DNA of 64,000 bases, from assembly GCA_024867545.1 (NCBI GenBank), contig JANFNE010000036.1, positions 496,001-560,000 on the forward strand, read 5' to 3'. The DNA comes from Phytopythium helicoides. Taxonomy: Eukaryota > Oomycota > Peronosporomycetes > Pythiales > Pythiaceae. The notes under the pieces are model-generated. The model saw only the letters and a program-made list of their open reading frames with translations. It was not told the DNA's origin and searched no databases. The position numbers and the translations under genes are program-made. Positions 44,301-55,028 of this stretch are shown in pieces. Within the stretch, counting starts at the first letter, position 1. Each line of letters begins with the position of its first letter.

Positions 44301-46811
44301 ATTCCTGATGCGTGTAAATGCTGCCGCCACTTTCTCTTTTATCTCCTTGCTATCTTGACGATTCTTAGCCAGAGCTATAAACGCACGATACAGTCTCCCA
44401 TGTTTTAAACGACTCAACGCAGCAGCTGGGGTCCTCCCTTCGCTTATACAGACTGGATGTTGCTCGAACTCTGCAAGTGCCTGTTGACGATCTTCTAGTC
44501 GCTTCAAAATACTATCTCGTCTCTTTTCGTCGGCCCGAAGATAGTTCTCTACTTGTACCATCTCTGCCTTCGTATCAGCGATGTAGAGTTGGTCGATATC
44601 AATCTCATCTTCGAGTGCCAAAATCAATTGTTTGGTGTAAAACCGTTGTCTTCCATTTTCAAACACATCGGAATCCATTTGGGCTCCTCTAAACATGCGT
44701 GCGCGCTCCAACTCTGCTTGTTTCTCCAGAATACGCGCCTCTGCAGACCGAATAAGCGCAACTAGATCGAGTTGTCGATCTTTACACCACTGCACATTGT
44801 ACTCTGCGCGTTTGAGTTCGTCGCGCAGCTCTGCTATCCGGAAATGGAATTGGCGGCGTCTTTCTGCCACTTTCTCCTGTTCATTCAAGTCATCATAACG
44901 CTTTATGGTTGGTATTACTGCTGCCTCCACTTCAATTGCAGGCTCATAATTTGCTGCGGCATCAAGGTTCATTCCATTCAGAATCGCATCCACCTGATCG
45001 TTAAACTGAGGATGTGTAGTGGTAATACATTGAGACACCAGCTGAATATAATGCAACCTGTCATACCGCTGCATGAATCCACTCAAAAACTGGGAATCAA
45101 TAATTCGAGCTTTGGAATTCACGGCAGCCTGTAGCTCATCAAGCAACAGATGTTCGTTCCCAGGAGCTGCTTGCAGAGGATCAGAGTTGGGTCAATATCA
45201 TCTTCGCACAAGCATTCAAATAAGGGCGTACCTATTGTAAAGATGGACTCGATTGCCTCCGAGAAATCCCCAGGTTTACCATCGCTGTTGACAGCACGCA
45301 CACGAAACTGCTTGTGCTCCTTCCCACTCAAGAGGTCTGTGACTGTAAACGAAGTTGCGCTCGAGTAGGTTCGAATTCTTCGTGGCCGGTAAGCCACCTC
45401 GGCCACGTTGAGAAAACCGGCTTCAAAACGAGTAGCATCTTGATCTTGCATGATGGCTTCGATAAACATAATCTCATAGTCAACGATAAGCTTTCCTCCA
45501 GAGTCCATCGGCTCTATCCAAGACAAAGTTATCGATGTTGCTGTGACGGCTCCAAAACAAAGAAAGAGTGGCTGGCTTGGCTCCACTGATGGCGCTGTCT
45601 TGACCAAATCGATGTGGTTACTAGGAGCACTCTTTCCATTTGCAGTAATGGCAGCAAGTGTGAAGTTTGTATACTCCTGGTCCGCCTCGAGGTTGTCGAG
45701 TACATACTGATTTGGGGCTACAGGCACTCGAAGACACCATCTCGATGTTGCAAGTGAACACATTTGCTGCTCCGTTGGCCGTTGATCAATCTTGGTATGC
45801 TGATCATTCACGACATGCACCAGTTCATAGTCAAAGATCGGGTTGGAGCCAGTGAAGATAGGTGGATCCCATGCAAACATGATCGATCTGTGGTTGGTAT
45901 AATCCTCGACTACGCGGAAGTTGCGAGGCGGCTGAGAAACAAACCGAGGAAGCGCGGGTGCACTTTCAATGGCTGGTAGAGACTAATACTGACGCTGTTG
46001 AGATTACGGTGGAGGATATAGATCTCGGTATTTGGGAGTTATGGGATAATTGGTTGCTTGGTGTCGATATAACAGGCAGACTTTCTACCCGTGGGCTGAC
46101 GATGCAATGGCGGAGATGTTGATGAGCAATGGTGGAGACGAATTGCTTCCCACACATTGGACAGTGTTGGCCTTCTGAACCGTTGTTGCCGAACATCGTC
46201 TTCAATGCGCAGCTTAGTCGAAGCAAAAGATTTTTCTTGTGATGAATCGTGGAGTGTCTTGGACATTCGGAGCACCCTGCAATGCATATCCTCGAGCATC
46301 GCATCCTTTTCACGGACCTGGTGTCGCACTGCGGTGATATCGGAGGCGATGAGTCTACATAACAATGCAGCTTCACGCTTAGTTTCAACTTGGATCGAAT
46401 CTAGCATTAGCTACGAATGCTTTACCGAACAGCGCGCTCCGCGGCGAACTGACGATCACACGACACTAGCGCTGCGTTCTGGTGTGTCTCCATGTCAATG
46501 ATCTCCATGCGGATCTCGTGTGCCTCATGTTTAGCGCTGAGAAGCTGTGGGAGTACTGCACGGCTCGCTTCTGGGTTACAAGCCGCTCGGGGATCCGCTG
46601 GCGGCGTCGAGATTGTCAGAGGCGCCACCGGCGTGAGCTCCGTCCCCAGTGGCGATCCAGACGCCTTCGGACTCCACGCTGGCCGTGGGGACACTCTAGC
46701 GACCCCTGCAGCTGCCGCCCGCCTGTTTTCCACGCGTCGCCGCAGCTCCAGCGCTCGCCAGTCGCCATCTCCGCCACTTGCTGCGAGCGCCATGCCATCC
46801 TTTCTCGACAT
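41252..46811 (-). CDS. Giant multidomain protein: C2HC finger - FN3 - coiled coil - TPR - WD40 - LysM
   Basis: ATG at 46811 (MSRKDGMALAASGGDGDW). Introns at 46355-46425 (71 nt) and 45167-45231 (65 nt) join in phase. Order of domains: disordered and coiled N-terminus; C2HC finger CPMCGKQFVSTIAHQHLRHC (about 46103-46164); two FN3 modules (about 45940-45240: PPRNFRVVEDYTNHR, ATSITLSWIEPMDSGGKLIV); long coiled coil (about 45100-44000); TPR helices (about 43960-43600); second coil; WD40 blades (about 42950-42000); LysM (about 41993-41855: FHILGAGETLRSLSLKYRTS, NLLQWNGLP); acidic tail. Frame changes near 46170, 45970 and 43790 look like indels. The stop at 41252 overlaps the antisense neighbour, and the true end may be earlier. 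The scaffold-like architecture suggests a cytoskeletal or ciliary role, which is inference. Confidence 0.7.
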
Positions 46812-46913
46812 GCCGGCAGTTGTATTGAAGTGCAACGTGCACCTTCGTGCGACCGCCACTTCAACCACCGTAACTGCCTCCGCCCTTTCCAGACCGGCAA
46901 CGAGCTCACTGCG
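46812..46913. promoter_or_regulatory. Very short bidirectional promoter
   Basis: Only 102 bp separate the divergent ATGs of the LysM/WD40 giant gene and the ARF-GEF gene. No ATACAAA element is present here, unlike most other divergent spacers in the window. Confidence 0.5.
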
Positions 46914-49900
46914 ATGGCCGCGACGAGCCCCGCGCGGCTGGCGCTGGCGCTGGAGCTGGAGCTCGTGGACGACAATGGCGAGGCGAGCACGCGAGTGCCA
47001 GAGACTGAGGCCGAGGCCGAGGCTGGCGGCGGCGCGAGGGCGTGGGGGCCGCGGCGGGATTTCCCGCAGGAGGTGCCGCTAAGAGCCGCGGTCAAGGCCA
47101 TCCAGCACGAGGCCGCCAAGGACAAGGACGCGTTCGAGATGCTGCACGAGGTCTGCCAGGAGACGCTGCAGAGCCGCGAGCGCATGGCGCGGCTCTCGAC
47201 CGGCGGGGTCTCGAGGCGGGGAGACTCGGGGTCGGAGGCGAGCGAGCGAGGAGACGCTCAACCCGTGATCAGTGCACCGTTGAGCGCGCCCAAGAGCCCC
47301 CAGGAGCGACTAATGGCGCTCATGCCGGCCGCCATCGACAAAGGAAGGGGAAAATACGCCAGACGAACAAGCCCGGCTGGGTACGACTGTAAATTGGAAT
47401 GACGCTACTACATGTCTACTCATTGGCGGTTTGGCGAAGTAGAGGTTGTGCTGAAACGACACCTCGATGGCAGCGTATCGATGGGGATACTGCACCAATC
47501 ACAGACATTGCAGTCATATTTGCTGGAGACCCGGTTCCCGAGGGCCTCTCCAAGGTGGGAAATGCTATCTGCCGGCAACCTGAACAATGAGCTTTCATTT
47601 ACGATATGTCGTGCGTATAGCTGGAGCGCTCTCCAAATGGTACACGTGCGGATTTAAACAAAGGCGCTCGCGGGGTGTTCGTATATCTCTGCATTGGGAA
47701 GGATGGCGTCAACAAGACTCCAATAAGCGAGATCATTGCCATATTCCCTGATCGAGGGGAATTTGTTCCTCCGGACTATGAAATTGTGCTGAGACGCGGT
47801 GTCCCTGCCAATTTGAACACGGTACTCTGCGAGCCGAAAGCATGCATTTCTAGTTGTATTGGATATGCTCACGCATCGTTGGCTCGTGACCAGGGCACCC
47901 AAGGCGAAAAAATATTCTTGTGTGTGCGTCGTTCCACGAGCACTTCAATCGTCGATGTCATGGTTTTGTTTCCAAAGAAAGGGGACCGTTTACCCTACGG
48001 TTATACTCGCGTTGATCAAACCCCGAACGGGTATATCGCTGATCTCAACTCCAGTTCGGGTGGAGCTGAGGTGTTTATTGCCTACAAGAAGAAGGTACGC
48101 AGTCCCCAGATTTCTGAATTCCGACAGTAATTTTACTGATACGTTGAATGTCAGCTCAACTGCATACATGATCTCTACAAGCGCTGGCTGGCTACTACCG
48201 TGGTCGGGCAGAGTGATCCTGTCCAATCACCAAAGCCGCCGCCAAATACCCCGTCCAAAGAGCTGCCGTCGTCCCCGTTGAACTCCATCGTTGCCGTCAG
48301 CCCCAGCTCAACCATTCAAAAATGTATAGAGACTCGTGAAAATGAGCCAACCGAGCAGCTCACCGATGCACCAACCATTTCTGACAACCCAAAAGGTTTG
48401 TGTGCTTTATGTCAAATGCTACCAAACAGATAATGTTTCTCTAACAAAAACGATGCACAGACTGGTCAAGTGCGCTAGAGTACTACATGTACCCGATTTT
48501 GCTCGCCTGCTACACTCGCCACTCAAAGGTCGCAGAGATAGCTCTACAAGGCATTGGACAGTGCCTTGATGCCGGACTCTTCGACGGTGTAAAGATTGAG
48601 AGTGATTGCTGTCATATCGGCACGATAATCGATGCCGTAACAGCAGCTTGCCAGCAAGCCGTCAAATCTCGCTTTTCGCTAGCACTCACAATTTTTCGAA
48701 AGGTATATTCATTTCCTTATCTTCCCTTACTATAAACTCTTACTCGATTTCTTACCGATCTTGAACAGGTAATTAGAAAAAACACTGGCGGATTCAACCC
48801 GAGCATCCTTCACTCAACATTGAAGGCGCTTACATTTATTGGGGACTTTGATTCAACGATGGTGAAATCTGTCGAAGACGAGCTTATCTATAAGATCATG
48901 AATCGTTACGAGGCAGAGAATGCCGTACACGCATCGTCGAAAACGACGCATGATGAATATGTGCCTCGGAGCGCCGAGGCCTTGGTGCACGACTTTATAC
49001 TAACTCTGATCGACGATGTTAGCACTGGGGTTGAGATCGCTTCAAAGACAGAGAGTGTGCTGGGTACATCAAAGGTTTGAGTTGATTCCTGTTCATTTTA
49101 GTTTGCAATTAATCTGACGCTTGGTTCGCTGCATATAGAGTCATCCTTCGATCCAATCACCTTCATTTTGCGCAGAAATCGACGTTGGTTTGAGCAAGCT
49201 GGCTACGACAGCGGTAGTTTTTTTTTTTTTTTCTTGTCGAGAGTTTGTATATTATTGACGGTCTCTGTTTTGGACGTAAACTGTTTGCAGCACGAAAGAA
49301 ACGCTCTCCAATTAGTCATCACATTAAGCAAAGTCGTTCATCGCAAGGCTAGCTCTGCTGTAGATACAAATTGGGACAATGATCGCTGGTCAGGGCATCA
49401 TTCTCTACGAGCATTGAATGTCGTTCTCCTAGCGGCAGGAGCTTCAAGCAGGGAAAAAAGAGTTTTTGGGCAAGTGGTTCGACGCTTTGTTCTTGCAACT
49501 GTCAACTCTGCTTCTTTGATAGGGAACAAAGATGCGTTCCGAGGCAATCTAGCACTAATTTCAACGCTGTGGAATCACTATCGGCGTCACCTTAAGGTGG
49601 AATTGGCTCTTGTCTTCGAGCATGTATTTCTTCGTATTCTCAAGAGCACAGCCCCACTTGCAACCAATTTTCAGCTTGACATCATGCACGAGCTACTACC
49701 ATGGTTTCAATTGGCACCAAATGTAGTTGAGCTGTTTTTGAACTTTGATTTGGATAGGGTGCAACAGTGGAAGATCTTTGAGCATCTGTGCACTACAATG
49801 TGCTCTATCGCCGAAGGAGCCACAGCTACGGCGCCAGCTATTCCAGATGATGATCTCCATTCACGATTACAACTCCAAATTCAGGCTATAACGACGGTGC

Positions 49901-52131
49901 TGGCAATCAATCGAAGTGTCATGGACGCTAGTGGACATGCCCACCTCATTAGCCGAGATCCACGCACGCGACTGTTGTCGATGGAGGTTGGTGGTTGGGA
50001 ACAAGATGATGAAAGCTGGGCAGATCCTTTGATTGCCACCAACGAGACACACAACAATGCAACTGAGGATCATCTAGACGATTCACAGAGCCCAGAGACA
50101 CCTGCGAATTTGAACTACAGTGTCAGCACGGAAGGCCCTGCGTTGGGGGCACGTTATGGAAGTATGTCTGTTCGAATGCGCAACGAAGTCCAGAAGCGGA
50201 ACCAACAGCTGCTGAAGCGTGCCATAGAAATTTCCTCGACAAAGAGCCTCAAGAAGGCGATTGAGTACCTGGTTGCAATGAATTTTGTCAAGGATACTCC
50301 TCGGGATATAACGTCATTTCTTCGTATTTACCACGACTTTTTTGATGAGACTGAGCTCGGTGATTACCTTGGCGAAGGGGATGAAGATTTCAAAGTCCAA
50401 GTCCGTCTGACGTACGTTCGGGCTATTTCGTTTGAAGGGATGACCCTGGTGGAGTCACTTCGACACTTTCTTACTAGTGGGGGATTCCGACTACCCGGCG
50501 AGGCACAAAAGATTGAGCGAATGGTAGAGGCCTTTGCCCAGTGCTTTTACGAAGACTCTCCCAGCTCATTTTCGTCGGCCGATACGGCTATGATTATAGC
50601 ATACTCGATTATCATGCTGAATACAGACCTGCACAATCCTCAGGTGAAGAAGAACAAAATGTCCAAAGAGCAGTTCGTTAAGAACAACCGTGGCATTGAC
50701 AATGGGAAGGATCTGCCACGGCGGTTTCTAGAAGAGATTTACGATGACATATTACACAATCCGATGCACATCAAAGGTAGTCAAGTTGTTTCTAAGTCTT
50801 CTCGAGAAGCAAGTCTATCTGCTCGTGATGTTGAGAACAGTAAGTTTCGAGGCAGTTTGATCAAATCTGTTGCCCAGTCGGAAGAGCTCATGAAGGACCT
50901 ATCTCAATCATACGTGACATTCCAATTTGTGGGTATTGACGCCTGTATTAGCCCTGATCTGATCAAGCTACTCTTTGAGCGCGTGTGGTTCTACTTCTTG
51001 ACGTTATCAACATCAATTCTCGGTGACAATCAGGCAGACATGTCGATGACGATGCACTGTTTGGACCTCCTCCGGTTTTGCATCTCGACGTGCCTCTTTC
51101 TTCGAATGCCTGTCGAGCGTCAAGCGTTCTGCACACTACTAAGCAAGGTTGAAGCATCACTTGATGGTATCAGGTCTCCGTGTGAGGATGGTAGCAGCGA
51201 CGAAGAATACGGTGCTGGCGATTCTGGTGATGGCGAGTGCCATTTTCAACAAGAGTGGCTACGCAGTGTTGAGAACGCCGCGGATAAGGATGACCCATGG
51301 TTGGCAATGAGTGACATTCATGTGATTGTCAACAAGATGAAAGAAGCCATTCAGCACAGGCAGCGCTCCCAAGAGCTCAATTCGGTTTTGCGGCGCATCA
51401 ACCGAAGTAGCTATTATCTCAAAGATACAACACAATTCATACGTGAAGGCGATCTAGTCAAGAAATGCCGCTCCCGCAACCGATCGTATCGCTTTTTCCT
51501 ATTCAACGACCAGCTGCTGTACGCTGACAAAGGCATGTCGGGACACTGGAACCCGCACAATTCCCTGCGTCTCAAGCTCACTCGGGTTTCCGACATTGCC
51601 GACAACGTGATACACAAACATGCGTTTCACATTCAGAACCCGGTCAAGTCGTTTATTGTATTTGCTGATAGTGCAATTACGAAAGCTGAATGGATGCGGG
51701 CAATTGAAGATGCTGTGACTGAAGGAGCCAAGAAGATCAGTCGAAACGCACGCCGAATCTCGACTAAAGGAGTTGGAGCAGGGGCTGATAACAATAGCGG
51801 TGATCGAACTCCTACTACAGCTACGGCTGTGATTGGCTTCATGAGGCGAAGCTCAAGACTTGGGTCAATTGCAAAAGATCCTTCAGGGTCTGTCGATAGT
51901 TCAATGTCCCAAGAGGTAACTGCAGCCCTTCCGTCTGAATCTGAAAAGGAAACACTCTCGCCTGCCCCACTGGAGGGTTCTAGAGATGACACCAATACGA
52001 GTGATGCAGGCAGTGTGCCAAGGGCAGGCAGTGACATCAACGAGCAAGTATCGATAGATTCTCCAGGTGAGAGCGAAGGAAACGCCAGCACGGACGTGGA
52101 CAAGCTAGCAGAAGAAAGTTCGTCATTTTGA
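46914..52131 (+). CDS. MABP - Sec7 - PH ARF guanine-nucleotide exchange factor
   Basis: The Sec7 domain (about 50200-50770) has the catalytic-Glu motif FRLPGEAQKIERMVEAFAQC and motif 2 IIMLNTDLHNPQVKKNKMSK, so it should load GTP on ARF GTPases at Golgi or endosome membranes. A PH domain lies at about 51430-51720 (EGDLVKKCRSRNRSYRFFLF, WMRAIEDAV). Upstream helical (DCB/HUS-like) sequence fills 48470-50200. The N-terminal MABP-type beta-prism has three repeats (ITDIAVIFAGDPVPEGLSKV, ISEIIAIFPDRGEFVPPDYE, IVDVMVLFPKKGDRLPYGYT). Introns: 48095-48154, 48396-48460, 48703-48768, 49075-49138 and 49214-49290. The 5' exon (46914-about 47390, MAATSPARLALALELELVDD) is joined to the MABP part only tentatively, since 47350-47670 shows frame changes. 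Confidence 0.75.
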
Positions 52132-52596
52132 CAAACATCGCTGTGACAAGAACAGCAACCTGTGTTCGTGAGGAAAGAGCACTTTCACATAACAAGTTGA
52201 TTATTTTGCCTTTCACTCCACGCATACACGTACTTATCCAATATGCACCACACCTCCCGGGCAATGACACACAGGAAAATATCGAAGACACTCGTAGCCT
52301 TTTCTTCGCATGAATTCCATGTCCCGTTATTGTGCAAGCCCTTAGCCCGACAGCGGTCGCTCCCGACTGCGAGTCGGCTACCACCCGCTATTCGCCCGCT
52401 CCATCGTTTCCGAATCGATGTTGATCTCTCAGGCTCTGCATCCACTGACGTTCGCTGCTGTGCCTCCAAGAGACTCAAACAGAACGTGTCAGCATCAGCA
52501 GCAGAGACCAAGCGAATCATGAAAGAAACACTAGGAACCGCCGAGTGAGCGAGCAGGTAGCCGCCTCATGCAGCCGATTGGAGACAACCCGCCGGG
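52132..52596. other. Convergent intergenic region
   Basis: 3' space between the ARF-GEF (+) and the SPRY gene (-). No gene, repeat or RNA is recognised. Confidence 0.45.
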
Positions 52597-53952
52597 CTAA
52601 GGACTTGCACAATAACCTTCGATGTCATAGAGGAACGCCGCCGCGCCCATGTTGAGCTTCGCGGCGTCGCCAAATGAGTGCAGCGACACCGCCAGCGCAT
52701 ACTGCGCATCTTCGAGAGCTATTGGAGCCTCGCCAATCATATTGCCGTTCAGCGTGAAGAAGAGGGTGTGCTTGTTGGCGTCGAGGCCACAGCCAATTGT
52801 CACTTCAGCGTCTTGCTGGTTGCCACCCCAAGACGGACCGAACGGCTTCCAGTCGCCACCATAAACAGCAGAGCCATTGTTGAACACAAAGTCGCCGTCG
52901 TTGCCGTGGTAGCCGTACGAAATGCCAGTCCAGCCAACGTGGGCGTCCGATCCATAGCCGTAGCCGCATGCAGCAGCGCCTGACTTGCTGTCATTCTTGT
53001 CGACGGCCGCGACACCAACGCTGCCGCAGCCGCGCATCGTGACCTCGTAGTACGCAACCTGCTTGTGCATGGCGCGGGCACACGCGAGCCACGGAAGCGG
53101 TTCGACACTGCGAACCGAGTCGATCGCCCCATTCTCAAAACTGCGAAGCATGGAGTTGTTGGTGACAAGCAGTGTGCCGTCCGCGCGAGTTTCGACGGGG
53201 CTACGAGTCGAGAGCGCACTGGCCGCACGTGGGACGTGCTGGCGTGTGACGAGTGCGAGCTGGTCGGCGAACGGAAGCGCCATGTACTCGCGCGGTAACG
53301 GACGGGCGGCGCGCCACTGGCGCGCGTACATGCCCGTCAAGAGGGAACTGGAGGTCATGACGACCTCTCGGAAGACGCGGCAGGCGTGTGCGGCCTGCTG
53401 CAGGTCGTCGAGCGGCAGGAACTCGAAGCTCATCTCGAGTCCGAGCGCGATGCCCATGGCGCGGCGCTCGTCCTCTGGCTGCGACTTGCGGGCGGCGCGG
53501 CGCAGCTTGCTGAAGGATCCGGCGCGCTTGAACTGAAAGGTCTGGGCGAGCAGGCGCGCGAGCTCGAGACGCGGGCGGCGGTTGAGGTGCTCCCAGCGCA
53601 GCGCCGAGGGCGCGCGCGTGCGCGCCGCCACGGCCGCGTACGACTCGTAGGCGAGGCAGCCGGCGAGCGCGTCGAGCGCCTCTGGCCCGTCGACGCGCGC
53701 GGGCTCGTCGTCCTCGTCCGAGTCGACGGCCTCGTCATCGCTGCCCGCCGTGCTGCACGAGCTGCTGTTGCTGCTGCTGCGGCTCGAGTGCCTCGTCAGG
53801 CGCGCGGGCTTGTCCTCGACCTGCGGCTGCGACTTTTTGCGCGAGAGCACCACGTATGTGCGCAGCTGCGCCGACGGCCTCTGCGCCTCGGCGCTCCACC
53901 AGGAGCCGACGCTGGGCGCGGCGGCCAGCGGCACGGACGTCAGCAGGGGCAT
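52597..53952 (-). CDS. F-box-like / SPRY-domain protein
   Basis: The ATG at 53952 (MPLLTSVPLAAAPSVG) is the first in-frame ATG; the frame is open upstream but starts at GTG. Single exon, 451 aa. Ser/acidic linker (SSSNSSSCSTAGSDDEAVDS), then an F-box-like helical segment (MSFEFLPLDDLQQAAHACRV, FREVVMTSSSLLTGMYARQW). A SPRY domain fills the C-terminal half: ARAMHKQVAYYEVTMRGCGS, VGWTGISYGYHGNDGDFVFN, VTIGCGLDANKHTLFFTLNG and ALAVSLHSFGDAAKLNMGAA. The combination suggests a substrate receptor for an SCF ligase; cullin-1 lies elsewhere in this window. The F-box call is tentative and the SPRY call firm. Confidence 0.75.
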   Translation of the reverse strand: MPLLTSVPLAAAPSVGSWWSAEAQRPSAQLRTYVVLSRKKSQPQVEDKPARLTRHSSRSSSNSSSCSTAGSDDEAVDSDEDDEPARVDGPEALDALAGCLAYESYAAVAARTRAPSALRWEHLNRRPRLELARLLAQTFQFKRAGSFSKLRRAARKSQPEDERRAMGIALGLEMSFEFLPLDDLQQAAHACRVFREVVMTSSSLLTGMYARQWRAARPLPREYMALPFADQLALVTRQHVPRAASALSTRSPVETRADGTLLVTNNSMLRSFENGAIDSVRSVEPLPWLACARAMHKQVAYYEVTMRGCGSVGVAAVDKNDSKSGAAACGYGYGSDAHVGWTGISYGYHGNDGDFVFNNGSAVYGGDWKPFGPSWGGNQQDAEVTIGCGLDANKHTLFFTLNGNMIGEAPIALEDAQYALAVSLHSFGDAAKLNMGAAAFLYDIEGYCASP

Positions 53953-54165
53953 GGCGCTAAACAGAGGGAGGGAGGGGGCGGAGGGCGAAGGCGACGCTCG
54001 GGCTGACCGCGTTGCAGTCTGCGCCTCAGCTGGCCGATTCGGAAATGCGAGCACGCATCCACCACGGGTCTAGGCACGCGTGAAGCAAAGAAGCGGGAGG
54101 CGGTCGCGGACAGCCGATGCACGCATAGTTGATGATTGAAACCTCCGCCGTTACAAGCTGAACCA

Positions 54166-54179
54166 ATACAAACGCAACC
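54166..54179 (+). promoter_or_regulatory. ATACAAA-type promoter element (copy 9)
   Basis: ATACAAACGCAACC, 214 bp upstream of the SPRY ATG, on the opposite strand to that gene. It is diverged at the CAAG end. Confidence 0.4.
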
Positions 54180-54470
54180 CCTCATAATGCGTACGAACCT
54201 GAGACTTTGGGCGCTCGACGGATGACACGCAACTTGAAGTTGCGTTTCTTTTCTTCCCCTGTCGCCCGCGTTGAATTGAAGTTGCGCGGCGTCGCGATCG
54301 AGCGGCTCGCCACTCGCTCGCTCGGCGATGGATGGACGGCGAGGCGAAACCCGCCGGCGCCTCACACGGAGCGGCCTGCCCTGGCTGTCGATCAGGCCTT
54401 CTGCTATTTTTTTTTTCGGTCGCGATCGATCGCCGGTCGGTCGCAGCAACTGCCGGACAGGACGCCATTC

Positions 54471-54550
54471 GGCCAAACGTCGAACGTGCTGCTTGGCCAA
54501 ACGTCGAACGTGTTGCTTGGGCTTGGGTGTCAAACATGCTGCTTCGGCCT
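54471..54550. repeat. 24-bp tandem repeat, about three copies
   Basis: Two near-identical units of GGCCAAACGTCGAACGTGCT followed by GCTT (the second has TGTT), plus a degenerate third unit sharing CAAACATGCTGCTT. Confidence 0.8.
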
Positions 54551-54639
54551 CGCGGTGTGAACTCGCAGTTCACGCGCTGCGTTTTCACTGCGCGCGTGGA
54601 CCCACTGGCGGTGCGAGCGATTCAACCGCAGGCTGGTGC

Positions 54640-54880
54640 AGAAAGATCCGGGCAGGCGCGCGCATCTCCAAGCAGAGTGGCTGCGAGCGACTCAGGACTC
54701 AGGTGCGTGGCTTCAATGAGCTCGAGTGGCGGCTCTACTGTATGTTGCGCATTGCAGCACGCCTCGGCACCGGACGGCCGTCGGTCTTTAGAGCCGAACG
54801 CGTCGCACGACAGGATCGTGTAGCGGTCTTGTGCGGCGATAAAGATATGTTGCTCTTGCTGAGCGTGACGTTGCAACAAC
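54640..54880 (-). pseudogene. Decayed fragment of the M3 peptidase 3' end
   Basis: The minus strand reads [20 protein letters not shown], matching HIFAGG...[12 protein letters not shown] of the neighbouring gene. The nucleotide stretch around 54793-54817 is almost identical to 55208-55232. Further on, QHTVEPPLELIEA parallels QHPLEVFAA. This is a tandem partial duplication that has decayed. Confidence 0.55.
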
Positions 54881-54970
54881 GTGATTCAGTGCTTGAAACA
54901 AGGAGGCGCTAGTTGGCTCGGAAGTGGTATGCGAATTGTTGATCTACAGCGATTTGTTGGCCGTCAATGC

Positions 54971-54984
54971 ATACAAAAATCAAG
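54971..54984 (+). promoter_or_regulatory. ATACAAA-type element (copy 10, outlier)
   Basis: ATACAAAAATCAAG just downstream of the M3 peptidase stop. It is not near any recognised start codon, so it is either a relic (together with the decayed fragment) or chance. Confidence 0.3.
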
Positions 54985-55028
54985 TCTGGACTTGAACTTC
55001 CAGCATGTTGTGTTGGTGTTGACGGTCT

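Larger units (their letters stand above)
53953..55028. other. Intergenic region with promoter element, tandem repeat and peptidase remnant
   Basis: About 1.1 kb upstream of the SPRY gene and downstream of the M3 peptidase. It contains ATACAAACGCAACC (54166-54179), a 24-bp tandem repeat (about 54471-54550), a decayed M3-peptidase fragment (54640-54880) and ATACAAAAATCAAG (54971-54984). Confidence 0.5.

Noticed and set aside
45119..45231. Frameshift between the FN3 and coiled-coil parts of the giant gene
   Set aside because: A 65-nt GT-AG intron (45167-45231) restores the frame exactly.
54328..54912. Plus-strand ORFs in the SPRY/M3 spacer
   Set aside because: They cross the 24-bp tandem repeat and the decayed peptidase fragment; composition is shadow-like and no domain is seen.
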